Shown here piece by piece: positions 21,432-32,800 of a stretch of DNA of 64,000 bases. The translations under genes were made by a program, and so were the position numbers. Each line of letters starts with the position of its first letter. The stretch's first letter is position 1. The notes under the pieces are model-generated. The model saw only the letters and a program-made list of their open reading frames with translations. It was not told the DNA's origin and ran no database searches. Source of the DNA: Marchantia polymorpha subsp. ruderalis (lineage: Eukaryota; Streptophyta; Marchantiopsida; Marchantiales; Marchantiaceae); the NCBI GenBank assembly GCA_037833965.1, contig AP031355.1, forward strand, positions 3,435,501 through 3,499,500, written 5' to 3'.

Positions 21432-24266
21432 ACTGTGGGACTGGGAAGGAGTGAGACGAGTCACACTGAGGGCATTGTCGACCCTAGTGACTGTCACGAA
21501 GTACAACTCAGTCCCGGCAAGTGCTTGAAGGTATCAAGCGCAGTGAGAGGAGACGAGCTAAGGAAAGTACAGGCGTTCCTTAGCCACTATGTCGACGTCT
21601 TCGCCTGGAAGATCGAGGACATGAAGGGGATACCTGCACGGTATGGGGAACACCGTATCGATTTACTGGACGACTCAGTACCCATACGACAGCGCCAGTA
21701 TCGCCTCAACCCAAAATACTCCTTGCTAGTGAAAGAGGAGATAGATAAGTACTTGAGCGCTGGTATTATTTACCCCGTGCTCAGCAGCGAGTGGGTGTCG
21801 CCGATTGTTATCGTACCCAAGAAGTTGACGGGTAAGATACGAGTGTGTCAGGATTTCCGGAAGTTGAATGCAGCAACACGCAAGGATCATCACCCGTTAC
21901 CATTCACGGATGCCATTCTAGACCATGTCGCAGGACATGAATGTTATAGCTTCCTGGATGGGTTCTCAGGTTACAATCAGGTGTCTATCCGTGAACAGGA
22001 CAAGGATAAAACTACGTTCACAACCGACTGGGGAACTTACGCATACCACAAGATGCCCTTCGGTCTGTGCAACGCGCCTGCCACCTTTCAACGGATGATG
22101 ACCAATATCTTTCAGGAACAACTGAGGAAGTTCCTGGAAATATTCATAGATGACTTCTGTGTCTTTGGGAAGCGATCTGAACACCTAAGTCACTTGAGGC
22201 AGACCTTCGATAAATGTAGAGAGAGCAGTTTATCACTACATCCCGAGAAGTGCTTTTTCTTTATGACTAGTGGGATCTTGTTGGGTCATCGGGTCTCGGC
22301 AGAAGGCATTGCGGTGGACATCGAGAAGGTCAAGGTTATACTCGAGCTTGAACCACCCACGAATCTAAGAGAGCTGCGAGCATTCCTGGGTCATGTGGGC
22401 TACTACCGAAGATTCATACACATGTATGCAATACTAGCGGCGGACCTGACCAAGTTGTTGAAGAAGGACGAGCCCTATGCTTGGGGTGCGAACCAGCAGA
22501 CAGCATTTGAAGCTCTGAAAGCGAAACTCACGACTGCTCCCGTACTAAGGAGTCCAGACTGGAATCGACCATTCCATGTTTACGTTGACACTTCGGCATT
22601 CGCCATCGGTGTAGTACTGAGTCAAAAGGATGACAACAAAAAGGACTACCCGATCTACTTCGCGAGCCGACAGCTGTCTCTAGCAGAGCGGAAGTACACC
22701 ACGACGGAGAGAGAAGCGTTGGGGATGGTGTACTCCTGTAAAAAGTTCCGTCACTACCTAATTTGCTACGAGTTTGTGTTCCATGTGGACCACTACGCAT
22801 TGCAACACCTAGTCAAGAAAGCCGACCTATCCGGTCGGATCGCCAGGTGGGTGTTGTTACTACAAGAGTTCACCTACACAGTCCAGACCAGGAAAGGGGT
22901 GCACCACGAAAATGCGGATTACTTGTCCCGATTATGGACCCAGCCGACAGAGGAGGAATTGGTGGACGATTTTCCAGATGAAGAGTTATTTCAGTTGTCT
23001 GCAGGACATGAGTCCCGCTATGCCGACCTGTATCGATATCTGCTAACCCTCCAGTGCCCCGAGGGCATGGATTTGGAACAGCGAACTGTCTTTATTCATA
23101 AGGCAGGCCCGTACCAACTCCAGCAGGGGGTTTTGTTCAAGAAGATGGCGGATGAGCGCTTATGCAGATGCCTGGAGGAATCAGAGGTACCAAGAATAGT
23201 GAGTGCGATGCATACAGAGGAGGCGGGTGGACACTATGCCACCAGGAACACGGTCACAAAGATCCTAAACGCGGGATATTGGTGGCCGACCATGTTTAAG
23301 GATGTTCTGGATTACATCCGCAAGTGCGACAGTTGCCAGAGGACGGGGAGACCGACGCCTACAACACGCTGGCCCCTGACCCCCATCATGCCTCTAGCAC
23401 CTTTCGAAAAGTGGGGTATTGACTTTGTAGGGCCGATACAACCAGTGACTAGAAGTACACGAAGGCGCTACATTCTGGTAGCAACGGACTACGCCACCAA
23501 AATGGTAGAGGCCAGAGCCACCAGAAAGGATGATGCTGCCACAGTGGCAGCATTCTTGTTTGAGTCGATCATCACACGCTACGGATGTCCCTTAGAGCTA
23601 GTCAGCGACCGGGGCACGCATTTTCTGAATCAGATCATCGAAGATCTGACACGGTACTTCCACATCAAGCACCGGAAGACTACTCCATACAATCCCAAGG
23701 CAAATGGACTGACGGAGAAGTCCAATGGTCTGCTGTGTAAAATACTACTCAAGGTCACGGTGAATCACGCTCACGACTGGGATACGAAGCTAGCAGCCGC
23801 TCTATGGGCGTACCGCACAGCTGAGAAGATCACGACCAAACAGACACCATACTTTCTGGTGTATGGGCAACACCCGATCCTCCCGATCGAATTTGAAGTA
23901 CCCACCCAACGAACGTTGGATTTGCAGAGGATGGGCGCAGAGGAGAGTCAGCTCTACAGGTTACAGGAAGTCACGCTGCTGGATGAGCGGAGAAGAGACG
24001 CCGAAGTTCGCACCAGGAAAATCCAGCTCCGCCGAAAGGAGAGATACGATAAAAAGATCAAACCAGTACTCCTGCAGGCGGGTGATTTGGCATTGCTCTA
24101 CGACAGCAGGCACGCCAGATTCCCAGGCAAACTGCACCTAAGGTGGATGGGACCTTACAGGGTTGTCGAAGTCTTCCCGAATGGATCCATCCAACTTGCG
24201 GACCTGGCCGGCGATTTGTTAGGCACCCGAGTGAACGGGTGGCGGTTGAAGAAATACCACATGTGA
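21426..24266 (+). CDS. Pol of element B: reverse transcriptase, RNase H, integrase
   Basis: About 946 codons in frame with protease across the UAG; apparently intact. Reverse transcriptase: KIRVCQDFRKLNAAT, FLDGFSGYNQ, MPFGLCNAPATFQRMM and the catalytic FIDDF near residue 238 (Phe for the usual Tyr). RNase H: FHVYVDTSAFAIGVVLSQ, YFASRQLS, TTEREAL. Integrase: HHCC finger (H...H...CDSCQRTG), then the D, D35E triad in GIDFVGP, SDRGTH and GLTEKSN, with exactly 35 residues between the second Asp and Glu. The C-terminus has a GPY-type module (LRWMGPYRVVEVF) and ends NGWRLKKYHM. No chromodomain is seen. Confidence 0.96.
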   Translation, partial: QLTVGLGRSETSHTEGIVDPSDCHEVQLSPGKCLKVSSAVRGDELRKVQAFLSHYVDVFAWKIEDMKGIPARYGEHRIDLLDDSVPIRQRQYRLNPKYSLLVKEEIDKYLSAGIIYPVLSSEWVSPIVIVPKKLTGKIRVCQDFRKLNAATRKDHHPLPFTDAILDHVAGHECYSFLDGFSGYNQVSIREQDKDKTTFTTDWGTYAYHKMPFGLCNAPATFQRMMTNIFQEQLRKFLEIFIDDFCVFGKRSEHLSHLRQTFDKCRESSLSLHPEKCFFFMTSGILLGHRVSAEGIAVDIEKVKVILELEPPTNLRELRAFLGHVGYYRRFIHMYAILAADLTKLLKKDEPYAWGANQQTAFEALKAKLTTAPVLRSPDWNRPFHVYVDTSAFAIGVVLSQKDDNKKDYPIYFASRQLSLAERKYTTTEREALGMVYSCKKFRHYLICYEFVFHVDHYALQHLVKKADLSGRIARWVLLLQEFTYTVQTRKGVHHENADYLSRLWTQPTEEELVDDFPDEELFQLSAGHESRYADLYRYLLTLQCPEGMDLEQRTVFIHKAGPYQLQQGVLFKKMADERLCRCLEESEVPRIVSAMHTEEAGGHYATRNTVTKILNAGYWWPTMFKDVLDYIRKCDSCQRTGRPTPTTRWPLTPIMPLAPFEKWGIDFVGPIQPVTRSTRRRYILVATDYATKMVEARATRKDDAATVAAFLFESIITRYGCPLELVSDRGTHFLNQIIEDLTRYFHIKHRKTTPYNPKANGLTEKSNGLLCKILLKVTVNHAHDWDTKLAAALWAYRTAEKITTKQTPYFLVYGQHPILPIEFEVPTQRTLDLQRMGAEESQLYRLQEVTLLDERRRDAEVRTRKIQLRRKERYDKKIKPVLLQAGDLALLYDSRHARFPGKLHLRWMGPYRVVEVFPNGSIQLADLAGDLLGTRVNGWRLKKYHM

Positions 24267-24290
24267 GTGTTCGCGTGGGCGCTCACAATT

Positions 24291-24303
24291 GAGGAGGGGG
24301 GCA
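24291..24303 (+). promoter_or_regulatory. Polypurine tract, element B
   Basis: GAGGAGGGGGG followed by CA directly precedes the 3' LTR. It is the plus-strand primer for reverse transcription. The same tract is found in C and D. Confidence 0.9.
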
Positions 24304-25547
24304 TGTGGTACCCCACTTTTGGCAATTTTGAGGAAATTAAAACATTTTTGGAAAACTGTACCCTGGCAGCATTGTAAATAGCCTTCGGTACATCAAAACA
24401 GAGTGAATCCGGAAGATCGCGGGGATTCTCGAGGGATCTTGTAGAATCTGGGATTTGGGGTGCCGCAGTAAGGACAGGCACCACCCTCCCTGCGAGCTCC
24501 GCAGTTAGGATCTCTACAGCGCAAGGCGCAAAATCCGCCTTCGGAGGTTGCGTCCGCGGCTGTAGGGAAACCCCCCGTAATTAGGTAAACCCTCGGGCGC
24601 CTTGACCAAGTTAGGGTCCCGTTGGAAAGAGCTCGACGCGCTGATTCTAACGAGCCCAAGAACGCTTGGAACGGACGAGGACTTAGGGAGTTATCGCTAC
24701 TGGAAGAAACGGAGGCGGTCGCCTACGGCGGGAGGAGTTCGCCACCGGCGCGAATTCCGCCTACGCGGAAGGCGGAATCAAGTTTTGTCCTATGCGCGGA
24801 CGAAGGCGTTCGCCTGTGCACAGGCGAAGTAGGGTTAGGGAAGGCGCGAAGTCCGCCTACGCACAGGCGTTCGCCTGCGCACAGGCACTTCGGCGTCGGC
24901 GGAAAATCCGCCTTGGGCCCTAGAAATGCGCCTTGTGAGGTAGAAATTGTACGACGCCTTCCGCGCCAGCGCAGCGCAGCGTACGTCGGAAGAGCCGCCA
25001 GAGTAATCCAATAGGTACGGACCGTGCGGACGGCACGGGTGGATGCGCTCTTGGACGGACGGAGTTGCGGCGGCGGAAGCGCCAACGGAGAGACAAGGAA
25101 CGGACAGACTGGACGGAGACGGCTGACCACGGTCAACGCCTTCCGCGCCAGCGCAGCGCCGCGGACGGAATTCGCCTGCGCACAGGCGAACGCCTGTGCA
25201 CAGGAGGATGGAGTTCCGCACCGGCGGAGGATCCACCGAGGCTTCCGCCTGCGCACAGGCAGGAGTTGAATTTTTGTCCGACATGCGGACACACGCGTCA
25301 AGGCAGAAGGAGATTGGCCGAGGGGCGGTACGAACAAGTGTACCGCGCAAGGCGGAAAACTCGCCTTCGGCGCTACGCCCCCATGTCCGCAGGGTGACAC
25401 GCTCGCGGAGTTCAAATCCGCCAATTCGAGCGTGAGAGTTTAATCGACGACGGCGGAGCGTGAAGCCGCGCGTGAGAGCGAAGACCGTTCCAGCGTACAG
25501 CCGGCGCGGCCATCAAGTGAGACGTTCTTCACGACCAAGAGACGACC

Positions 25548-28500
25548 ATGACCTTCGACCGGGCGGCGGAGAGCGTCCCATTCTTGAATTCGCGATTCCA
25601 ATCTCTTGTGCGCGCTGCGCGCATCCATCTGCTGGCTGCGGACCATTCCCGACGTCGTCACACAGGAGATTTCTTGTTGATTGAGGGAGAAGTGAGTGCG
25701 CGTGATTTGGAATTGAGAGCGATTAGAGTTTGCCGAGAGAGAAAGAAACGCGGACAGTGCGGAAGTAGAATGAGCGGGCGAGCGAACCCCAGGAACGCAA
25801 TGACGAGACCGAGCAGATTGCGGATGGTGCCACTTCGCCTGCCGCAGAACGGGCTGCGCGCTTTCGAAGAGCGCTTAATAGCAAGAAAGCTCGATTTCTT
25901 GCTATGGGGATGGAATTACATCTGCGCGAATATGGTGCGCGAGTGGCTAGAGCCACAGGGACCACCCTCGCGCGGATTGCGTCCGCATGTTGACCGGTGG
26001 ACAGTCCAAGATTGGGCGCAGGCGTTGGGAAGATGTGCTGGCATGCCAGGGCATCTCCTTTTCGACAGCGAGAGCATCAAGGTGACCAAGCAAGAAGAAG
26101 CGCAATTTGTGGAGCTGTTCAAGACCGGGAGGTCAACCAAGAATGGGTACAGGACCCGTGATTACAAGGATCGATTTCGCCGGACTTTGTCCGCGGCGCT
26201 GATGCAATTACTGCAGCCGCACCGCGCCTGCTACATCACATTGTGGCAGGTCTCTTTTGTGGAGTGCGTCATCGAGGGAACTCCCATTCACTGGGCGAGT
26301 ATCCTGCACAGGGTGATGCGACAGCACGCGTTTGAGGAGAAGGGGGGAACTCTAAACCATCTTTCTCCTTTCCTCATCAATTTTTATCGACAGCGGAATT
26401 GTTTGACAGCGGCAGAGCTTGAACATTTTCCGCCATTGTCCATCGACCATCCCGGGAAGTATGTGCGGGAGAACGAGGTCGACACTGATGCGGAGGAGTC
26501 ACCGACTTCTACCCCATCAAGACGGAGGGACGAAGGGAGACACACTCTTGCAGCGCGAGTGCCGCGGAAGCGGCGATGGAGGGAAGAGTCTGAAGAGGAG
26601 CAGCATCAAGAACCCTCTGCTCCCATTCGACCGCGGCCGCTGTGCGAGCCATACAGCCGGCCGAAACAGAAGGCACGCAGACTGGTGTTACCAGCTGACA
26701 GTGCAGACACGGCGACGATTGCGACGGAGATAGGAAGTGCGTCGCCAGAGAGGCGAGAGGAAGCGCGGACGACCGCAGGAGCGACGGGCCACGCTGCAAC
26801 CTCGTCGGGAGAGAGGCCGCCTACGGGCCAAGGGCCTCCGGAGTTACCACGTGCGATGCGGACAGAGGTTCCGTTTGCGCACAGGCGAACCTCCGCGGAC
26901 GGACGAGCCTCCGCGGACCGGCGAACACAAGTGGACGTGGATCTACGCTTACGCGTGGGAAGGAGCAGTCCGCCTGTGCACAGGCGCTCGCCTGTGCACA
27001 GGTCGCCTGTGCACAGGTCACCTGTGCACAGAACACCTCCGCACGTGCCGCCTGTGCACAGGCAAGAATCACCCCCGTTCCAACGCAGGAAGGGGAAGGA
27101 GCCGGCGGAAGAACCGCCTACGAGACACCGGCCCTCGGGGCCAGACCCTCCGGCGCACCACGCGCCGCAATTCGCGCCTTCGGCGCCAGGACCTTCGAGC
27201 AGAGGAGACACGAGCAGAGAGCGTGCGGAGGCCGCACCATCGGCGGGAAGTACGCCGATAGATCCGCCTTCGGCGCTAGGGCCTATAGGCCAAGGAACAT
27301 CGAGCGTGCGACCCTCGGCCATATCGCCTTCGGCGATAGATGTCCGCGGCGCTACGCCTGCGGCGGACAAGGCGCCGGCAAATGCGCCTGCGCACGGGCC
27401 GGGCACAGCCCCCACGGACCGATCAAGGGAGCAGCAGACGGAGGAGCGGAGTGACTGTCCGCGGGACGACATCTCGATGCGCGATGCGCAATCCAACCCC
27501 GCGCAGCCACCCTCCGCTCAATCACCTCCGGCGACGGACGACGGCGACAGAGAGAATGCGGGAGGCAATCAACAAGTAAGCGACGGGGATGCCGCTCGGA
27601 TACATACGCCTTCCGCCTTAGACATTTTGGCGACGAGCAGCGAGGCTGCAGCCGTGCCTTCGCAGGCAGCACACGTCGAGGACGTGCAGCCCCACTCGGG
27701 GCAGTCGCCAACGCAATCAATGGCGACTGAAATTCTCCACTCGGATGATGACGACGGGGGCTCCACGGAAGAAATGTCAGGAGCAGAAGACACCGAGGAG
27801 GAGGAGGAGGAAATTGTTGGAGCGCCGGCGGCGGCGCTCTCTGAGCAGGTGATTCCGTTGCTGCGGTACTTGGATCGCAAGGTCGATAAATACGCCGACC
27901 CACTCCAGCCGGGATCTTACATCGAGTTAGTGCGCAGGCGGACTCGCACTAAAGTCCACACCAGCAAGCTATTAGCTAGAGTGGACCAGGAGTTGAGGGA
28001 CTTGAAGGAGAAGCATGAGTGCTTGTGGGGACAGTACAAGCTTAATCAGAAATTCTACAAGCACTCCGAGAAGATGAAGGATGAGAAACTGGGCGAGCTC
28101 ACCAAGGAGCAGGTGAAGGTCAAGGAAGCACTCAACTCTGAGCAGGCCCAGAATCGGATTTTGTCAGAGGAGCTCGTGCGACAGACGCGGTTGTTGGAAC
28201 AATGTCAGCTCGCACGGCAGGCGGATGAAGAATTAATCCGCAGTTTGCAGTCAGAGTGTGGCGAATTGAGAGCGCAACGTGCCGAAGCCGAATCGCAATT
28301 AGTGACGATTGAAGAGGATCGCAGGAAGGAGGCGGATCGCACGAAGGTGGAGACGGCGAGGCGAGTCGCCCACTGTCTCAGGGGCTACGCCCACTGGGAA
28401 GTGAAGGCGCAGGAGAAACTCACACTGCGTGAGTTTGAATTGCGCGCAGCCGGGTTGTTGTCAGGCGACAGTAGGAGTCGGCGGAAGGTAGCGAAGAAGC

Positions 28501-28700
28501 TCGAGGCCTTTCTGTCGAAGGCACAGGATACCATGTCCGTCCTCGAGGGGGAGGTGTCCGCGGCGTTGCAGCGGTTGGGACTGCGCAGTCGAGCGGAAGA
28601 GTGGCAGGGTAGAGAGTTAGTGCGCGGCAGTCGGCCGCGCAGGAGACGTAGTACAGGTTCCGCGGAGTGTAGTGTAGCGTGGTTCCGTGCAGTAGTGTAG
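25548..28700 (+). CDS. LTR-borne ORF (U3 protein), copy in B 3' LTR
   Basis: 1050 codons, almost identical to the copy at 14361-17513; the conserved start is at 25800. This is the copy carried in genomic RNA, since U3 is present only at the RNA 3' end. It lies 1.2 kb after the pol stop and polypurine tract. Its expression route is unclear: no splice acceptor or internal TATA was established upstream. Confidence 0.85.
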   Translation: MTFDRAAESVPFLNSRFQSLVRAARIHLLAADHSRRRHTGDFLLIEGEVSARDLELRAIRVCRERKKRGQCGSRMSGRANPRNAMTRPSRLRMVPLRLPQNGLRAFEERLIARKLDFLLWGWNYICANMVREWLEPQGPPSRGLRPHVDRWTVQDWAQALGRCAGMPGHLLFDSESIKVTKQEEAQFVELFKTGRSTKNGYRTRDYKDRFRRTLSAALMQLLQPHRACYITLWQVSFVECVIEGTPIHWASILHRVMRQHAFEEKGGTLNHLSPFLINFYRQRNCLTAAELEHFPPLSIDHPGKYVRENEVDTDAEESPTSTPSRRRDEGRHTLAARVPRKRRWREESEEEQHQEPSAPIRPRPLCEPYSRPKQKARRLVLPADSADTATIATEIGSASPERREEARTTAGATGHAATSSGERPPTGQGPPELPRAMRTEVPFAHRRTSADGRASADRRTQVDVDLRLRVGRSSPPVHRRSPVHRSPVHRSPVHRTPPHVPPVHRQESPPFQRRKGKEPAEEPPTRHRPSGPDPPAHHAPQFAPSAPGPSSRGDTSRERAEAAPSAGSTPIDPPSALGPIGQGTSSVRPSAISPSAIDVRGATPAADKAPANAPAHGPGTAPTDRSREQQTEERSDCPRDDISMRDAQSNPAQPPSAQSPPATDDGDRENAGGNQQVSDGDAARIHTPSALDILATSSEAAAVPSQAAHVEDVQPHSGQSPTQSMATEILHSDDDDGGSTEEMSGAEDTEEEEEEIVGAPAAALSEQVIPLLRYLDRKVDKYADPLQPGSYIELVRRRTRTKVHTSKLLARVDQELRDLKEKHECLWGQYKLNQKFYKHSEKMKDEKLGELTKEQVKVKEALNSEQAQNRILSEELVRQTRLLEQCQLARQADEELIRSLQSECGELRAQRAEAESQLVTIEEDRRKEADRTKVETARRVAHCLRGYAHWEVKAQEKLTLREFELRAAGLLSGDSRSRRKVAKKLEAFLSKAQDTMSVLEGEVSAALQRLGLRSRAEEWQGRELVRGSRPRRRRSTGSAECSVAWFRAVV

Positions 28701-28736
28701 CGTAGTGCAGTGTAGTGCTAGTTAGGACTTAGAAGG

Positions 28737-28765
28737 TATAAAATAGTTCCAGGCGTTTTGCCTGG
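28737..28765 (+). promoter_or_regulatory. TATA box and hairpin, B 3' LTR
   Basis: TATAAAATA at 28737-28745 and hairpin CCAGGC-GTTTT-GCCTGG at 28749-28765, identical to the 5' LTR. In this LTR the region would bear the RNA 3' end, but no AATAAA was noticed. Confidence 0.65.
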
Positions 28766-29760
28766 GGTTCTTTCCCATCAGAAGTGCAGATCAGGAACCC
28801 ATTTCCTTTGCGTGTTTGTGTCCTTGAGTTCTGTCACCACGCACGAGGAGTTACAACTTAGCGTTCCGCATTTTGTAGCTGAAGGCCTTCGGCCGAATGT
28901 TCAGAGCTAGTACATTGGTTAGAGACTTGAGTAGTTCGGATCTGCACCTGCGGGTGACTGCCGATGCTCAGAGCCAGTGACTAGTTAGATACTTGAACAG
29001 TTTCGCCCCTACACCTTCGAGTGTTTCTTTCTGATTGTACTCCTTGGGATTTTTCCCCTAAATGCCAAAGTGAAGTTTTGCTACTTCGTGTAAGCCTTGG
29101 TTGTAAATTCAGGTTACGCTGCAGCAGGTGCCTTGAGGGTAACCCCTGTAGTATTTCTGGGAATGACAAGTGCCTGAGAATTCAAACTCTTCAATAGACT
29201 GTTGTTGTGTTACTGGAATGTTTCACAGTGAGTCCTTCAGTGTGGACCTGTGTTCTCTGCGCGTTTTGTGAGTTGAGAGTGTTGTTCACCGCGTCTGAGT
29301 GACTTCGATCCGAAGTAGGTAGTCCAAACCGGGTTTCCTACACTAGCAGCAAGCTAGTGGAAGCGTTGTAAAAGCCGGAGTTGGAAGTCACTGCCCGCAG
29401 CTTTGCCGAGTGTGCTCGTGAGAGACTTTCCCCCTGAAATCTTGAAGTAGAGGTCCTAACGGATCTCTGGGTTGTGTTTCTGTAGTTTCAGGTGTGTGTG
29501 TGTGTGTGTGTTACGCTGCACTGTGCGACCTCCGAGTGCGCTCCGAGTGGACACTTGCAGTATTTCTGGGAGTGACAGTCGCCTGAGAATTCAAACTCCT
29601 CAATAGTCTGTTAAAACGTGACACTTTGTACCCTGTGTGTTCCTCTGTCCCTGTGGGTTCGACCTTTCTACCACTATATTGCAGTTTTAGCCTTTAGTGG
29701 GTTATTACAAACACGCAAAGGTAATGGGTTCCTGATCTATACTTCTGATGGGAAAGAACC

Positions 29761-29789
29761 CCAGGCGAAACGCCTGGAACTATTTTATA
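29761..29789 (-). promoter_or_regulatory. TATA box and hairpin, element A LTR
   Basis: Minus-strand TATAAAATA (29789-29781) and hairpin CCAGGCG-TTT-CGCCTGG (29777-29761). The last loop base differs from B in a way that adds a seventh pair, leaving the stem intact. Confidence 0.65.
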
Positions 29790-29825
29790 CCTTCTAAGTC
29801 CTAACTAGCACTACACTGCACTACG

Positions 29826-32800
29826 CTACACGCCGGCACGGAACCACGCTACACTACACTCCGCGGAACCTGTACTACGTCTCCTGCGCGGCCGACTGCC
29901 GCGCACTAACTCCCTACCCTGCCAATCTTCCGCTCGACTGCGCAGTCCCAACCGCTGCAACGCCGCGGACACCTCCCCTTCGAGGGCGGACATGGTATCC
30001 TGTGCCTTCGACAGAAAGGCATCGAGCTTCTTCGCTACCTTCCGCCGACTCCTACTGTCGCCTGACAACAACCCGGCTGCGCGCAATTCAAACTCTCGCA
30101 GTGTGAGTTTCTCCTGCGCCTTCACTTCCCAGTGGGCGTAGCCCTTGAGACAGTGGGCGACTCGCCTCGCCGTCTCCACCTTCGTGCGATCCGCCTCCTT
30201 CCTGCGATCCTCTTCAATTATCACTAATTGCGATTCGGCTTCAGCACGTTGCGCTCTCAATTCGCCACACTCTGACTGCAACCTGCGGATTAACTCTTCA
30301 TCCGCCTGCCGTGCGAGCTGACATTGTTCCAACAACCGCGTCTGTCGCACGAGCTCCTCTGACAAAATCCGATTCTGGGCCTGCTCAGAGTTGAGTGCTT
30401 CCTTGACCTTCACCTGCTCCTTGGTGAGCTCGCCCAGTTTCTCATCCTTCATCTTCTCGGTGTGCTTGTAGAACTTCTGATTAAGCTTGTACTGACCCCA
30501 CAAGCACGCATGCTTCTCCTTCAAGTCCCTCAACTCCTGGTCCACTCTAGCTAATAGCTTGCTGGTGTGGACTTTAGTGCGAGTCCGCCTGCGCACTAAC
30601 TCGATGTAAGATCCCGGCTGGAGTGGGTCGGCGTATTTATCGACCTTGCGATCCAAGTACCGCAGCAACGGAATCACCTGCTCGGAGAGCGCCGCCGCCG
30701 GCGCTCCAACAATTTCCTCCTCCTCCTCCTCGGTGTCTTCTGCTCCTGACATTTCTTCCGTGGAGCCTCCGTCGTCATCATCCGAGTGGAGAATTTCAGT
30801 CGCCATTGATTGCGTCGGCGACTGCCCCGAGTGGGGCTGCACGTCGTCGACGTGTGCTGCCTGCGAAGGCACGGCTGCAGCCTCGCTGCTCGTCGCCAAA
30901 ATGTCTAAGGCGGAAGGCGAATGTACCCGTGCGGCATCCCCGTCTCTCGCTTGTTGATGGTCTACCGCATCCTCTTTGTCGCCGTCGTCCGTCGCCGAAG
31001 GCGATCGAGCGGAGGATGGCTGCGCGGGGTTTGATTGCGCATCGCGCATCGAGATTTCATCCCGCGGACAGTCACTCCGCTCCTCCGTCTGTTGCTGCTC
31101 CCTTGATCGGTCCGTGGGGGCTGTGCCCGGCCCGTGCGCAGGCGCATTTGCCGGCGCCTTGTCCGCCGCAGGCGTAGCGCCGCGGACATCTATCGCCGAA
31201 GGCGACATGGCCGGGGGCCGCACGCCCGATGTTCCTTGGCCTATAGGCCCTACCGCCGAAGGCGCATCTATCGGCGGACTTCCCGCCGATGGTGCGGCCT
31301 CCGCACGCTCTCTGCTCGTATCTCCTCGGCTCGAAGGCCCTGGCGCCGAAGGCGCAAATTGCGGTGCGTGGTGCGCCGGAGGGTCTGGCCCCGAGGGCCG
31401 GTGTCTCGTAGGCGGTTCTTCCGCCGGCTCCTTCCCCTTCCTACGTTGGAACGGGGGTGATTCTTGCCTGTGCACAGGCGGCACGTGTGGAGGTGTCCTG
31501 TGCACAGGCGACCTGTGCACAGGTGAGCGCCTGTGCACAGGCGGAGTGCTCCTTCCCACGCGTAAGCGTAGATCCACGTCCACTTGTGTTCGCCGGTCCG
31601 CGGAGGCTCGTCCGTCCGCGGAGGCTCGTCTGTGCGCAAACGGAACATCTGTCCGCATTGCACGTGGTAACTCCGGAGGCCCTTGGCCCGTAGGCGGCCT
31701 CTCTCCCGTCGAGGTTGCAGCGTGGCCCGTTGCTCCTGCGGTCGTCCGCGCTTCCTCTCGCCTCTCTGGCGACGCACTTCCTATCTCCGTCGCAATCGTC
31801 GCCGTGTCTGCACTGTCAGCTGGCAACACCAGTCTGCGTGCCTTCTGCTTCGGCCGGCTGTATGGCTCGCACAGCGGCCGCGGTCGAATGGGAGCAGAGG
31901 GTTCTTGATGCTGCTCCTCTTCAGACTCTTCCCTCCATCGCCGCTTCCGCGGCACTCGTGCTGCAGGAGTGTGTCTCCCTTCCTCCCTCCGTCTTGATGG
32001 GGTAGAAGTCGGTGACTCCTCTGCATCAGTATCGACCTCGTTCTCCCGCACATACTTCCCGGGATGGTCGATGGACAATGGCGGAAAGTGTTCAAGCTCC
32101 GCCGCTGTCAAACAATTCCGCTGTCGATAAAAATTGATGAGGAAAGGAGAAAGATGGTTTAGAGTTCCCCCCTTCTCCTCAAACGCGTGCTGTCGCATCA
32201 CCCTGTGCAGGATGCTCGCCCAGTGAATTGGAGTTCCCTCGATGACGCACTCCACAAAAGAGACCTGCCACAATGTGATGTAGCAGGCGCGGTGCGGCTG
32301 CAGTAATTGCATCAGCGCCGCGGACAAAGTCCGGCGAAATCGATCCTTGTAATCACGGGTCCTGTACCCATTCTTGGTAGACCTCCCGGTCTTGAACAGC
32401 TCCACAAATTGCGCCTCTTCTTGCTTGGTCACCTTGATGCTCTCACTGTCGAAAAGGAGATGCCCTGGCATGCCAGCACATCTTCCCAACGCCTGCGCCC
32501 AATCTTGGACTGTCCACCGATCAACATGCGGACGCAATCCGCGCGAGGGTGGTCCCTGTGGCTCTAGCCACTCGCGCACCATATTCGCACAGATGTAATT
32601 CCATCCCCATAGCAAGAAATCGAGCTTTCTTGCTATTAAGCGCTCCTCGAAAGCGCGCAGCCCGTTCTGCGGCAGGCGAAGTGGCACCATCCGCAATCTG
32701 CTCGGTCTCGTCATTGCGTTCCTGGGGTTCGCTCGCCCGCTCATTCTACTTCCGCACTGCCCGCGCTTCTTTCTCTCTCGGCAAACTCTAATCGCCCTCA

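Larger units (their letters stand above)
13117..29709 (+). mobile_element. Element B: complete nested Ty3/gypsy element
   Basis: 16,593 bp flanked by the 5-bp duplication AACAC (13112-13116 and 29710-29714). Order: 5' LTR (5404 bp), tRNA-Asp primer site, gag-protease (frameshifted), UAG, pol, polypurine tract GAGGAGGGGGG, 3' LTR (5406 bp). The LTRs are nearly identical over their first 4.9 kb, so the insertion is young. Each LTR encodes an intact 1050-codon frame. Pol lacks a chromodomain and ends in a GPY-type module; with the tRNA-Asp primer this suggests the non-chromovirus OTA branch or a related early-plant lineage (Phygy/Selgy-like; inference). Confidence 0.96.
24304..29709 (+). repeat. 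Element B 3' LTR
   Basis: Same layout as the 5' LTR. I find four substitutions in the first 4.9 kb (13399/24586, 15278/26465, 16124/27311, 17873/29060), but about twelve differences, including three small length changes, in the last 0.5 kb. Confidence 0.95.

Noticed and set aside
21435-24266. Independent pol gene with its own start codon
   Set aside because: The first apparent start is GTG; the frame is already open directly after the UAG and in register with protease, so readthrough fits better.
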